Origin: UBA4660 sp002405435
GTDB lineage: Bacteria > Bacteroidota > Bacteroidia > Flavobacteriales_D > Sanyastnellaceae
DNA: 64,000 nt
Direction: 5' to 3'
Assembly (NCBI GenBank): GCA_036747335.1
Contig: DAIOCL010000001.1
Span: 1-64,000, forward strand
A program made the position numbers and the translations under genes. The notes beneath the pieces are model-generated. The model saw only the letters and a list, made by a program, of their open reading frames with translations, made no database searches and had not been told where the DNA came from. This document shows, in pieces, positions 26,194-35,745 of the stretch (position 1 is the stretch's first letter; the number at the start of each line of letters is the position of its first letter).

Positions 26194-26889
26194 ATGCCGG
26201 AGAAACGCAAAACGCTGGTCGTATTTACAGGGGCCGGAGTGAGTGCCGAAAGCGGAATACCCACCTTCCGGGGCAGCGACGGCCTGTGGGAAAACCACCG
26301 CATTGAAGACGTGGCTACACCCGGTGCCTGGCAGCGCAATCCTGCGCAGGTGCAGGAATTTTACAACCTACGGCGAAAAAAAATCCTGGAAAGCCAGCCC
26401 AACCGCGGCCACCATATTCTCGCCGAACTGGAAACCTCCTTCGACGTGCACATCATTACCCAAAACATCGACGACCTGCACGAGAGGGCCGGGTCAACGC
26501 AGGTGCTTCACCTCCATGGTGAAATCACCAAGTCACGCAGCACTTTACCGCCCCATGCGGTATATTCCATTGAGGGCTGGTACCTCGACCCTGATGCGCG
26601 CTGCCCGCAAGGTGCACCGCTGCGTCCGCACATCGTCTGGTTTGGCGAAGAAGTGCCGCTGATGGAAGAAGCCCTGCGCATCACCTCCGGGGCAGACCTC
26701 TTTGCTGTGGTAGGCACTTCGCTTCAGGTTTATCCTGCAGCAGGACTTGTGCACGAGGTTTCTAAAGGAGTTCCGATGTATGTGGTTGACCCGGTGGTAC
26801 CGGACATGGCAGACCGTTTGAGCATCACGCCCATTCGTGCGGTGGCTTCGGAAGGACTGGAAATCCTGCGCCGCCTGCTGGGCGAATGA
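26194..26889 (+). CDS. cobB: SIR2-family NAD-dependent protein deacylase without zinc cysteines
   Basis: 231 residues. NAD-binding GAGVSAESGIPTFRG (13-27), TQNIDDLHERAG (89-100), catalytic His108 in HLHGE and GTSLQVYPAAGL (174-184) identify a sirtuin. Tyr57 and Arg60 (FYNLRR) match the YxxR pair that lets SIRT5 and CobB remove acidic acyl groups such as succinyl. The usual two CxxC zinc motifs are missing and only Cys137 remains, so the small domain must fold without zinc. As I recall, related Bacteroidota sirtuins also lack these cysteines. The gene stands alone, ending nine bases from a convergent gene. Confidence 0.92.
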   Translation: MPEKRKTLVVFTGAGVSAESGIPTFRGSDGLWENHRIEDVATPGAWQRNPAQVQEFYNLRRKKILESQPNRGHHILAELETSFDVHIITQNIDDLHERAGSTQVLHLHGEITKSRSTLPPHAVYSIEGWYLDPDARCPQGAPLRPHIVWFGEEVPLMEEALRITSGADLFAVVGTSLQVYPAAGLVHEVSKGVPMYVVDPVVPDMADRLSITPIRAVASEGLEILRRLLGE

Positions 26890-26898
26890 CCGCCGCGC

Positions 26899-28800
26899 TC
26901 ACATGCCTTCGACCTCGGTCGAGCAGTTACCTGTGCCGAAGTAAGACATCAGCAGAAGCAAATCACCCACATTGACCACTGAGGCGCCCGGTGTAGCCGC
27001 ATAATCGCCGTCGCAGTAATAGCCGGGCTCTGAAACACAACCGAAGAGGCCAAGGAACAGGATCAGGTCGCTCACGTTGACACAAAAATCCTGCGTGAGG
27101 TCTCCGGGCACGGTTACAAAAATTTCTTTCTCCTGGGTAGTTCCTATGTCGCCGCTGGCATCGCGCATCCTCACATACAATTTATGCAGACCGAGCGAAG
27201 TGCCCTCCAGGTTGATGTTGTACTCCTCCTCCCACGTAGTGCCAGTAGCCGGGAATACGGTACCTGCTCCATAGCCTGGATCTTCGTCGAGAAAAAACTC
27301 TACCTGCTGGATATCGGGCTCAGGAGCCTCATCAGGCAACACGTAAATGGTGCGGCAAATGGTGGTGGAAAAACCGCCGTTTGCATCACTGCTGCGTATC
27401 GAAAGGCAATGCGGACCGGGAGCAAGTCCGGCAAGCGGCGCGGTGAACGTAATCTCCGACAAGGGGGAATCATTGGGGTTGAATTCAGCGAGGGCTGCCC
27501 CGAAGGAAGGGTCGTCGTCAATAAAAAACTCAATACGGGTGACATTGGGCACCTGGTCATCGGCCTTCACCTGAAAATCCGACTCGCGCGAATGGCTCCA
27601 CCGGCCATCTGATTGCCTGACCCGGTAGACGATACGGTGAAACCCATTGGCCAGGCCACCGGTGTTAACGGCAAAGCATGCCGTGCCTGAGACTCCGGAA
27701 ACAGCAAAAGGTGTTCCGTTGCCAGGTCCGGGCTCGGTATCGATAAAGTACTCGCCGCCGTTCATGGCAATGGCGTCGGGAGAAACGAAACTGACTGTCA
27801 CACAACCGGCCTGACCGGAAACGAAACAGGGCGGTACGACCCCGAAATTGAGATAGGGCAAATCGAGGCCGCTCAGGATATACGGATCAGCGCCGCCAAA
27901 CATGCCCACCTGTCCGCCGTCTTCCGCAATTCCGAGTGCAGGCGACAATGCGGACACCAGCCATTGGCTATCTCCCGCAGGTGTGGCGCCGGCAAAAAAA
28001 CTGAACGGGTTGGCGTCAAATACGTTGGAGAATCCGGTTATAGATCCCTGAGGCACATTGAGCCCTGCCGAAAACAGGTTGTTGTTAAAAACGCTGCCCG
28101 CGTAGTTGACCAGCTGTGTCAGATAAAAGATGTTATTGACGAGTAAAGAATTGCCCGGGCTGCATGTGCCGTCAGAGAAAGTGTTGTAAGAAAAAATTGT
28201 ATTGACCGAAGCAGCAGACTCCACGATGAGTTGGTCTTGAAATGGTGGTGAAGCCGACCCGAAAAAATTGTTGCTGAAGGCGAGATTAAAACAACCCGAC
28301 AGGCTCAGGGCCGTCTGGCCGGGCGGCGCAGCGAAATAATTTTTTCTGAAGGCGCTGAATGCACAGTTGTTAAGCATGGCACGGCCGATTCTGCAGTGCG
28401 CTACGGTGAAGGGATTTCCACTCACCATCAGCAGCCTGACCGAAAGCCCGCTCAGCGTAGTACCCGCAGCCGAAGGCGTCAGGATAAGCGCATCAAATTC
28501 GGGTACCGCCATACCATCTGCATACACCACATTTTCGGAGAGGAAATAGCCCGTTCCGAAGAAGTGCAGTTTCTTATCAACGGTCACGGGCGGAAAAGGC
28601 GACAGCAAATCCGCACCACCGCTGCCGGCGATGCCTTCGATATAAAGGGTATCTCCGGGCTGCGCAGCCGCTATCGCTGCTGCCGGATCGTGGAAAGGCG
28701 TCAGGCTAAAAAGGTCGGGGTTCACCCTGAGGACCGCAGCACCGGCGTCTGAGACCGCCCCAAGCAGCATCAGCGCAATGGAAAATTTCAGGGAGTTCAT
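26899..28800 (-). CDS. Secreted beta-helix protein with EYFID-type repeats and dockerin-like C-terminus
   Basis: 633 residues from the ATG at 28800; the 48 upstream codons run into the neighbouring gene's end and are not coding. Signal peptide (NSLKFSIALMLLGAVSDAGA), then a right-handed parallel beta-helix region (about 25-330, repeated N-N-F-G and N-N-x-F-S turns), then three repeats built around EYFIDTEPGPGNG, EFFIDDDPSFG and EFFLDEDPGYGAG (about 360-560). The C-terminus has two segments, VNVSDLILFLGLFGC and VNVGDLLLLMSYFGTG, that resemble dockerin-type calcium repeats. No canonical T9SS sorting domain is visible. The N-terminal half is paralogous to the upstream gene (YFLSEN and GGADPY motifs). 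Role unknown. Confidence 0.75.
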   Translation of the reverse strand: MNSLKFSIALMLLGAVSDAGAAVLRVNPDLFSLTPFHDPAAAIAAAQPGDTLYIEGIAGSGGADLLSPFPPVTVDKKLHFFGTGYFLSENVVYADGMAVPEFDALILTPSAAGTTLSGLSVRLLMVSGNPFTVAHCRIGRAMLNNCAFSAFRKNYFAAPPGQTALSLSGCFNLAFSNNFFGSASPPFQDQLIVESAASVNTIFSYNTFSDGTCSPGNSLLVNNIFYLTQLVNYAGSVFNNNLFSAGLNVPQGSITGFSNVFDANPFSFFAGATPAGDSQWLVSALSPALGIAEDGGQVGMFGGADPYILSGLDLPYLNFGVVPPCFVSGQAGCVTVSFVSPDAIAMNGGEYFIDTEPGPGNGTPFAVSGVSGTACFAVNTGGLANGFHRIVYRVRQSDGRWSHSRESDFQVKADDQVPNVTRIEFFIDDDPSFGAALAEFNPNDSPLSEITFTAPLAGLAPGPHCLSIRSSDANGGFSTTICRTIYVLPDEAPEPDIQQVEFFLDEDPGYGAGTVFPATGTTWEEEYNINLEGTSLGLHKLYVRMRDASGDIGTTQEKEIFVTVPGDLTQDFCVNVSDLILFLGLFGCVSEPGYYCDGDYAATPGASVVNVGDLLLLMSYFGTGNCSTEVEGM

Positions 28801-28811
28801 GGGGCTGCGGT

Positions 28812-29870
28812 TTAGTTTCTTGCTTTTGATTTGACAGTAACCGTTACACCACCCGATTGGGTGCCTGTACTTTGGGTTTGGTAAAACCATGTACTGGGTA
28901 TGGGCGGCATACCGCTGGCCTTGTAGGGTGCAGCTCCTCCCCACATACCCATGTCTTTACCGTCGGCCCCGCCCAGTACCGCCGGATTACCACCTGACAC
29001 CGAAATACCCGGATTGGTTTCAAGCCTGTACTTGATATCCGGACTGGGATTCATCGAGAAGCATACAATCGAATCGGGCAGGTAACTCGAACTGGCATAA
29101 TTGAAATTGGTGACACCCCCGTAGAAGGTGTTGAGGAAGTTTAGGTTGCTCAGGTTGTGGCTCACGGTGAGGTTAGAAGAATTGACCGTATCAATAATTC
29201 CGAAAAAGAAGAGGTTGTTTTGTACCGTGGCATTCCTGATCTGGTTTTTCGGATTGCCATAAAAAATATTGTTAATCACCAGTCCGGTCCCATTGTCAAC
29301 CCGCAGGGAATAATCCGCCGAAGAAGTATTGTTGTTTCTCAACAGGTTGTTGGCCAGCACATAGTTGGTGCCGTTGTAGATCCTGACGGCCTCTGTCTCA
29401 TTCACATCAATAAAACACTGGTTGATATTCGGATTGAGCACCGCGCCGGCCTGGCCGACAAAAACCTGCCCGGTAATGCGGCAGCGGCTCAACGTGATGT
29501 TGTTGGCGTTAATATAGACATCTCCCAATTCGAAACCCTGAATGACCGAACCTTCGCTGCCGGCGTTAAAGGTGACGACAGGAATGTGCGCGGGCCGTGC
29601 ATCGGCCTGGGTGCTGTCGAGTGCGAGGTTTTCCGAAAGGAAATAACCCGGACCGTACACCGAGAGTTTTTTGGTAAATACCGGTGAGTCGTAATTGACA
29701 TTGCTGTGGTCTGCAATGAGGATATCGTTCACGGCGGCTGCTGTCTGTGCAGCAGCGAAGGATACGTAGACGTTTGTGCCAGTGGCACCTGAGTTGTTTA
29801 CCCGCAGGCGATTCTGGCCCCACAGCGAAGCGGCGGGCACCACCAGCAGCAATAGCAGCATTCGTTTCAT
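28812..29870 (-). CDS. Secreted parallel beta-helix protein, paralog of the next gene
   Basis: 352 residues. Signal peptide (KRMLLLLLVVPAASLWGQ) and LRVNNSG at the mature N-terminus, then a beta-helix with many Asn-rich turns (NNLLRNNNTSS, VINNIFYGNP, VQNNLFFFG). GPGYFLSEN and MGMWGGAAPYKASGMP align with FGTGYFLSEN and VGMFGGADPYILSGL in the downstream protein, so the two arose by duplication. This copy ends shortly after that motif (VTVTVKSKARN) and lacks the repeats and dockerin-like end. Eleven bases separate the two genes, which are likely co-transcribed. Function not recognised. Confidence 0.72.
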   Translation of the reverse strand: MKRMLLLLLVVPAASLWGQNRLRVNNSGATGTNVYVSFAAAQTAAAVNDILIADHSNVNYDSPVFTKKLSVYGPGYFLSENLALDSTQADARPAHIPVVTFNAGSEGSVIQGFELGDVYINANNITLSRCRITGQVFVGQAGAVLNPNINQCFIDVNETEAVRIYNGTNYVLANNLLRNNNTSSADYSLRVDNGTGLVINNIFYGNPKNQIRNATVQNNLFFFGIIDTVNSSNLTVSHNLSNLNFLNTFYGGVTNFNYASSSYLPDSIVCFSMNPSPDIKYRLETNPGISVSGGNPAVLGGADGKDMGMWGGAAPYKASGMPPIPSTWFYQTQSTGTQSGGVTVTVKSKARN

Positions 29871-30027
29871 GGCGTTGCGTGTTGCGATTTAGAACCAGTG
29901 CAAAATAGTGTCGACGGCACCACAGTCAAGCCGGTGGATGAGAATTTGGCGGCATTTTCTGAATACGCGGCATCGTCAGCCGGATTGGCGGTCTGAAGGT
30001 CCCGCTCCAGCGCGGTATGACCTTTCC

Positions 30028-30035
30028 TATCTTCG
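30028..30035 (+). promoter_or_regulatory. -7 box TATCTTCG of the propeller/cyclase gene
   Basis: TAnnTTCG variant, identical in sequence to the boxes before yidC and sucC, ending 24 bases before the ATG at 30060. Confidence 0.5.
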
Positions 30036-30059
30036 CCCTTTCTGCGATTACACATCCTT

Positions 30060-33000
30060 ATGAAGCCGCTGCTGCTGGCTTGTATGCTCGCCCCCATGGT
30101 TGCCGTGCAGGCCCAGGTAGCCTTCGATCCGCTGCGCAGCGAGGCCGTGCAGTGGGATACTGTTGCCTATACAATGTCTGCGCGGGAAGCCGGCGCCTGG
30201 TCATACGCGCCCGAAAAGCGAAAAAATTTCTCCTCTCTATCCCGCTACGAAAACCTCGACGTATCCCAGGTCTTTTCTCTGTGCGTGGATTCTCGCCAGC
30301 AGGTTTGGATTGGCGGCGGAATGGGAGAGGTTGTGCGGTTCAACGGGCGCAGTTTTGACCACTTTCAGTTCAGCTCCTTTTCCGCCAATCCGGTCTACGA
30401 CATTTTCGAGGATGCCTCCGGCGCCATGTGGTTCGGATCACTGGCCGATGGCTTAGTGAAATTTGACGGACACCAGTGCCTGTCACTGAAAGCCCCCTCC
30501 ACCGCCGACCTGCCTGAGATCGGGGTGTTTGATCTCCACCAGTCGCCCGATGGTGTGCTGTGGATCTGCACCAACGGAAATGGCATCATGGGCCTGCGCG
30601 GCGACCGGCTAATGCATGTGAAGGCTCCAGGGCCTCTGGCCGAGCAGGCGGTGACCTGCGCGGCGACCGGATAAGACGGAACCCTCTGGGGCGGGTACTA
30701 CACGGCGGGCCTCAGCGCGCGGTCGCCCGGCCGCGCGACACATTTTGGTCGGGAAGCAGGCCTCGCAGGCAACAAGGTTTTCTCTCTCTGCTTGTTGGAA
30801 GGCAATATGCTGTCGGGTACCCGCAACGGCCGCTACGTTTGTTCCGTTGACGCGGGCATTCGCCTGCTGCCATGGTCAGAGGGGATTTTTGTGTTTGACA
30901 TGGCTGAAGACAAAAACCACGGGCTGTGGATTGCCACCAACGGAGCCGGACTGGTGCGCCTTTCGCCGACCGGGGGTACACATGCCCTGCTGCATCCTAC
31001 CTGGTTTACAGAAGACGACGGGCTCAGCAACAACCGGCTGCTGGATGTCGTATGTGATGCCGACGGCAACGTGTGGGCAGGCACTTTCGGCAGCGGTATC
31101 GCCCGGCACAGCCCTGATATTTTTTCCAATTTCGATTCGCGAAGCGGACTGCCAGCCGACAAGGTCTGGTCATTGCTGCCGGTTAGCCCCGACGAACTCT
31201 GGGCCGGCACTTCACGCGGGGGACTTGCATCAGTGCGCGCAGATACCTGCAAAGCGCTGAAACCTGTGCGGGATATTCAAACAGGCGATATCCATGATAT
31301 TGTGCGCCTCCGCAACGGCAGCATCGCTTTCAGCGTTTCCGGGCAAGGCCTGTACATCGGCAATGGATCTCGATGGAAAAAAATTCCTTTTTCAAAACGG
31401 CTGTCACTGCAGACCGTTTTAGACATCTGCGAAACCGACAGCCTCACAGGCTGGGAGTCGCCTGTGTTGTGCGCCTCCTTTAACGGACTGCTCGCCGTCG
31501 AAAACGACTCCCTGCAGCCGGCGCGTTTTGCCAACGGGAGCATGCCGCTGGATGTCAACCAGGTCGAGCCCGGGCCACATGGCACCTACTGGGTCGCCTC
31601 CAGTGACGGACTATGGTGTATTCACCGCGAGCAGCCCGGTGACAGCCTCATGCGTTGCGTTCCCATGCCACAATCTTCCGGATTGCGCGGCCAGAAAATC
31701 ACGGGCCTGCATGCATCTGAAGACCACCTCTATGCCGGCTCACAGGGCGCAGGCGTATGGATCTTTTCACACGATGACTTGCAGGATTGGCTCATTCACA
31801 AAGACACTGTATTCAATGCCATCCGCTGGAACGAAGCCGCAGGTATTAACTCTGATTATGTGTCGGCCGTATTTGTTGACAGCGGTAAGCATGTATGGAT
31901 CGGCACCTCACATGGCATCAACCGGCTCGATGCGACCCAAGCCGCGCGGGCGCTTGACCCCAGCTTTACCGGTATCATTCCTTTTGAGCATTTTGGTATC
32001 AGTGCCGGATTGGTGAATCCGGAAGTGAGTTACCACCACGTGCTTGAAACAGCACGCGGACATGTGTGGTTTGCTACCAACAGTGCCCTGGCGCGATTCA
32101 ACCCGGAAGCATACCACAGCGACAGCCAGCCGCCCGAAATCGACCTGACCGGACTGCGGCTTTACTTTGAACCGGTGGACTGGCAGCGCGACGAACGGCG
32201 TCGGCAAAACCCCTCTCCCATCCGCCCGTATTTCAGCGGCTTCATGCAATACAGCCACTTCGTGCCCTTTCAGCCGTTGCCGGTGGCGCCCGTATTCAGT
32301 TACGATCTCAACCACCTGACCTTTGAATTCGCTTCGCGCGACTGGAGCTTTAACCAGGAAGTAACGCACTACATCAAACTCGATGGTCTCGACGGACAAT
32401 GGAATGCCATTCCTGCAGGAACCATCACCTATTCGGCGCTGGCCCCCGGAACGTACGTGCTGCGCTATAAAGCCATCAACGCAGCCGGACTGGAAAGCAC
32501 TGAGCACCGCTTTGCCTTCACCATCATGCCCCCGCTATGGAAAACACGCGGCTTCATGCTCGCCCTTGCCGCGTTGGCGGTTTCTATCCTCCTTGTGCTT
32601 TACAAGTGGCGGGTTCGGGCGCTGGAGCGCGACAAGAAAAACCTCGAAATCAAGGTAGCCGAGCGCACCGAAGAGTTGCGCGCAGCGCGTGACAAGTCAG
32701 ACAACCTGCTGCTCAACATCCTGCCGCTGCAAACCGCCATCGAACTCAAGGAAAAGGGCGAAGCCGCCACACGGGTCTATGACCATGCCTCTGTGCTGTT
32801 TACCGATTTTGAAGGTTTTACCCGGCTGACCGGCACCATGGACAGCGATGCGCTCGTGCGCATACTAGACAATTACTTTAAAGCCTTTGACCGTATTTCA
32901 TCACAGTACCGCATTGAAAAAATCAAGACCATCGGCGATGCATACATGTGTGCAAGCGGATTGTTTACGCCCAACCCCAGCCACGCCGCCGAGCTGGTGG

Positions 33001-33398
33001 CCTGCGGCCTGGCGTTTCTTCATGCTGTGGAAGCCATCAACCGCGAGCGCAGCCACCGGGGGGAAATACCCTGGCAGGTGCGCATCGGCATACACAGCGG
33101 ACCGGTAATCGCCGGGGTGGTGGGTAAGAAAAAATTTGCTTATGACATCTGGGGCGATACCGTCAACCTCGCTTCACGGATGGAGAGTGCCGGAGAACCG
33201 GGTAAACTCAATGTCTCTGCCGCCACCGCTGATGCATGCGGTAGTTTTTTTGAATTTACCCCACGCGGACTGGTGCCCATCAAGGGACGGGGAAGCATGG
33301 AAATGTATTTTGTGCGTGGATTTGCTGCGCCTTACCAATCTGCCGGCGAACCGCTGCTGCCCTCAGCCACTTTCAGGGATGCCGTTATGCGCTTTTGA
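30060..33398 (+). pseudogene. Two-component-propeller / class III adenylate cyclase, interrupted by an in-frame TAA
   Basis: Signal peptide (KPLLLACMLAPMVAVQAQ), a periplasmic beta-propeller of regulator-type repeats (DASGAMWFGSLADGL, SPDGVLWICTNGNG, DKNHGLWIATNGAG), a Y_Y_Y-like Ig domain (about 730-820), one span (about 831-850), a coiled coil (about 855-890) and a class III cyclase domain (about 910-1090; FTDFEGFT with Asp916, KIKTIGDAYM, YDIWGDTVNLASRM). The Lys and Asp substrate positions favour ATP. Codon 205 (30672-30674) is TAA, and the same frame is open on both sides. The readthrough residues DGTLWGGYYTAGLS complete a propeller repeat, so the stop splits one former gene. Internal starts (for example the ATG at 30792) would lack a signal peptide. 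Sequencing error, recent decay or readthrough cannot be told apart here. Confidence 0.88.
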
Positions 33399-33433
33399 TG
33401 GTTCCCCTGCAGCCATGCCGCAGGCAACGGACG

Positions 33434-34108
33434 TTAGTCTTTCCGCACCAGCTGGTTTTGCATGAAGGGATCGACGTGAAAAAGAGACACGGGGATATCA
33501 CCAGACTCAATGCGGTCAACGATGTTTTCAATCAGCAGGTCGTCTCCTTCGGGATTGTAATCGGTTTTCAGGTTGTGTCCGAAAAGCCTGGCGACACTCT
33601 GCCACATAAACGCGTTAAAACGGCCTTTGAGCTGCCTGATCAGGTCGAATGAGGTTTCTCCTGTCTCGCGGTCAATGAGCTTGATAAGCAGTAGTCCTTC
33701 ACTGACCGTCATGCGGCGAAGGTCTTTCTCAAACTGTCTTTTCATTTCCGCTTCTGCCAGGTTCAGCAACGCACGCCGCTCTCGTTCTTCATTGACCTCA
33801 AGAAACCGGGCTTCACACTGGGCCATGATATCTGCTGCAGCACGCGCGTAGGGGTAGACCTTGACCACACGTTGCTGCAAACGATCGTATTTCTGTTTCT
33901 TCTTCCGGTCGGGGGCCTGCTCGGTGCAGGTGGTGGTCGCCCAGGTTATGTAGATCAGGGTATCCTGAGAAGAAAAATAGATAAACCGGCTGAATTGTGG
34001 CGTACAGGTGCTGTCAACGAGCACGTATTCTGCCTGTGACCGCACCGATGCCGGAAACAGTTGTGCCACAGCGATTGACAATACCGGAAATACGCCTTTC
34101 AGAGCCAT
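33434..34108 (-). CDS. DUF4294 domain-containing protein
   Basis: 224 residues. Possible signal peptide (ALKGVFPVLSIAVAQLFPASVRSQ), a 60-residue variable part with Cys pairs, then the DUF4294 core (about 80-200): QRVVKVYPYARAAADIM, FEKDLRRMTVSEGLLLIKLI, DRETGETSFDLIRQLKGRFN and LKTDYNPEGDDLLIENIV. This domain is restricted to Bacteroidota and its function is unknown to me. It converges on the cyclase gene and lies 64 bases from accC on the same strand. Confidence 0.85.
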   Translation of the reverse strand: MALKGVFPVLSIAVAQLFPASVRSQAEYVLVDSTCTPQFSRFIYFSSQDTLIYITWATTTCTEQAPDRKKKQKYDRLQQRVVKVYPYARAAADIMAQCEARFLEVNEERERRALLNLAEAEMKRQFEKDLRRMTVSEGLLLIKLIDRETGETSFDLIRQLKGRFNAFMWQSVARLFGHNLKTDYNPEGDDLLIENIVDRIESGDIPVSLFHVDPFMQNQLVRKD

Positions 34109-34172
34109 ATACTGCCGTTTATTCCTTTACAGGCGCTGGGATTAAAACCCCACGCTTTTACGAAGATACAAT

Positions 34173-35660
34173 TTATTGCGTTCTGTTAACCCGCCAGGCC
34201 CCGTTATTATTGTCCGAAACCGTCTGAACGGCTTGTTTTTGTGGTTTTTTGCCTGTGAACCAAGCGGCAGCCAGCGCGGCGGCCTCAAGTTCAACCTCAT
34301 CGGCTGCCGGTTTGAGCACGCCCGGCTTGAAATAGGTGGCAACAAAATGGGTGTCGAAATTTCCGCCGCGGAACGCCTCGTGGTCAATGGCCCAGGCACA
34401 AAAAGGCAGGGTGGTCTGTACCCCGGAAATCCGGTAATCCGCAATAGCCCTGAGCATGCGGTCGATGGCCTGCTCGCGCGTAGCCGCGTACACGATGAGT
34501 TTGGCAATCATCGGGTCGTAATAAATGGGAATGGACATACCCTCCTCAAAGCCGTCGTCTACCCGAATGCCCGGGCCGGCGGGGCGGCGATACGTGTGCA
34601 GCGTGCCGATATCGGGCAGGAAGTTGTTTTCCGGATCTTCGGCATATACCCGTACCTCGATGGCGTGGCCACTGATGGACAGGTCGTCCTGGGTAAAACT
34701 GAGTTTTTCTCCCCGCGCCACCCGGATTTGCTCCTTGACCAGGTCGATGCCGGTGATCAGCTCAGATACCGGGTGTTCAACCTGAAGTCGCGTATTCATC
34801 TCCAGGAAGTAGTAGTTGTGCTGATCGTCGAGCAGAAACTCCACAGTCCCTGCCCCGGAATAATTGCAGCTGCGGGCCACGTCGCAGGCGCTTTTTCCCA
34901 TTGCCTTCCGCAAGGCGGGGGTGAGCACTGCCGAGGGCGCTTCCTCGACCACCTTCTGGTGACGGCGCTGTATGGAGCATTCCCTTTCAAAAAGATGTAC
35001 CACATTGCCGTGGTTGTCGGCCAGCACCTGAATTTCAATATGCCTGGGGGAGCTCACATAGCGCTCAATAAACACGGAACCATCGCCAAACGAAGACTCG
35101 GCTTCGCTGATGGCCCTTGCCATCTGTTCTTCGAGCTCTTCAATGGCCTTCACGATGCGCATGCCCTTGCCGCCACCTCCGGCACTCGCCTTAATCAGCA
35201 CCGGTAGTCCTACTTCGAGGGCCGTCTTTTTTGCCTCGGCCGGGTCTTTGACGGCACCGTCGGTGCCCGGAACCATCGGAATTTTGTAGCCTTTGGCCGC
35301 AGCCTTCGCCGACAGCTTGTCTCCCATGGTTTCCATGGCCTGGGGCGAGGGACCGATAAAAGTGATGCCCGCCTCCTTGACCATGCGGGCAAAGGCAGCG
35401 TTTTCCGAGAGAAATCCGTATCCGGGATGAATACCATCAACGCCCAGTGCGCGGCATACTTCAATGATCTTTTCACCACGCAGGTAAGATTGGGATGACG
35501 GTGGAGGCCCTATGCAGACCGCTTCGTCGGCGTAGCGCACAAAAGGCGCCAGTCGATCGGCTTCAGAATACACCGCGACGGTGCTGATGCCCATTTCTTT
35601 GGCCGAGCGCATGATGCGCAGGGCGATTTCGCCTCGGTTGGCAACCAGAATTTTTTTCAT
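34173..35660 (-). CDS. accC: Biotin carboxylase subunit of an acyl-CoA/acetyl-CoA carboxylase
   Basis: 495 residues. Uses ATP and bicarbonate to carboxylate biotin on its carrier protein. Seen: N-terminal KKILVANRGEIALRIMRSAKE; ATP-grasp glycine loop KASAGGGGKGMRIV; FIERYVSSPRHIEIQVLAD; RECSIQRRHQKVVEEAPS; FLEMNTRLQVEHPVSELITG. The core is complete and the last 45 residues (GVLKPAADEVELEAAAL onward) exceed E. coli AccC. No biotin carrier or carboxyltransferase gene is adjacent, so it may serve propionyl-CoA or another acyl-CoA carboxylase. A TTTATTTG box lies 16 bases before the ATG. Confidence 0.92.
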   Translation of the reverse strand: MKKILVANRGEIALRIMRSAKEMGISTVAVYSEADRLAPFVRYADEAVCIGPPPSSQSYLRGEKIIEVCRALGVDGIHPGYGFLSENAAFARMVKEAGITFIGPSPQAMETMGDKLSAKAAAKGYKIPMVPGTDGAVKDPAEAKKTALEVGLPVLIKASAGGGGKGMRIVKAIEELEEQMARAISEAESSFGDGSVFIERYVSSPRHIEIQVLADNHGNVVHLFERECSIQRRHQKVVEEAPSAVLTPALRKAMGKSACDVARSCNYSGAGTVEFLLDDQHNYYFLEMNTRLQVEHPVSELITGIDLVKEQIRVARGEKLSFTQDDLSISGHAIEVRVYAEDPENNFLPDIGTLHTYRRPAGPGIRVDDGFEEGMSIPIYYDPMIAKLIVYAATREQAIDRMLRAIADYRISGVQTTLPFCAWAIDHEAFRGGNFDTHFVATYFKPGVLKPAADEVELEAAALAAAWFTGKKPQKQAVQTVSDNNNGAWRVNRTQ

Positions 35661-35676
35661 AAAGGTCCTCTGGGCG

Positions 35677-35684
35677 CAAATAAA
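35677..35684 (-). promoter_or_regulatory. -7 box TTTATTTG of accC
   Basis: One mismatch to TAnnTTTG on the minus strand, followed by GCGCCC as at other promoters here, 16 bases before the accC ATG. Confidence 0.5.
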
Positions 35685-35745
35685 CGCACAAAACAGTCCG
35701 TCGAACCCAGCGGGGCGGGCTCAGCCCCTTACTCAGCGATTACGC

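Noticed and set aside
28801..28944. N-terminal extension of the 633-residue beta-helix protein
   Set aside because: Those 48 codons overlap the 3' end of the upstream gene and give no signal peptide, while the Met at 28800 starts a clear one.
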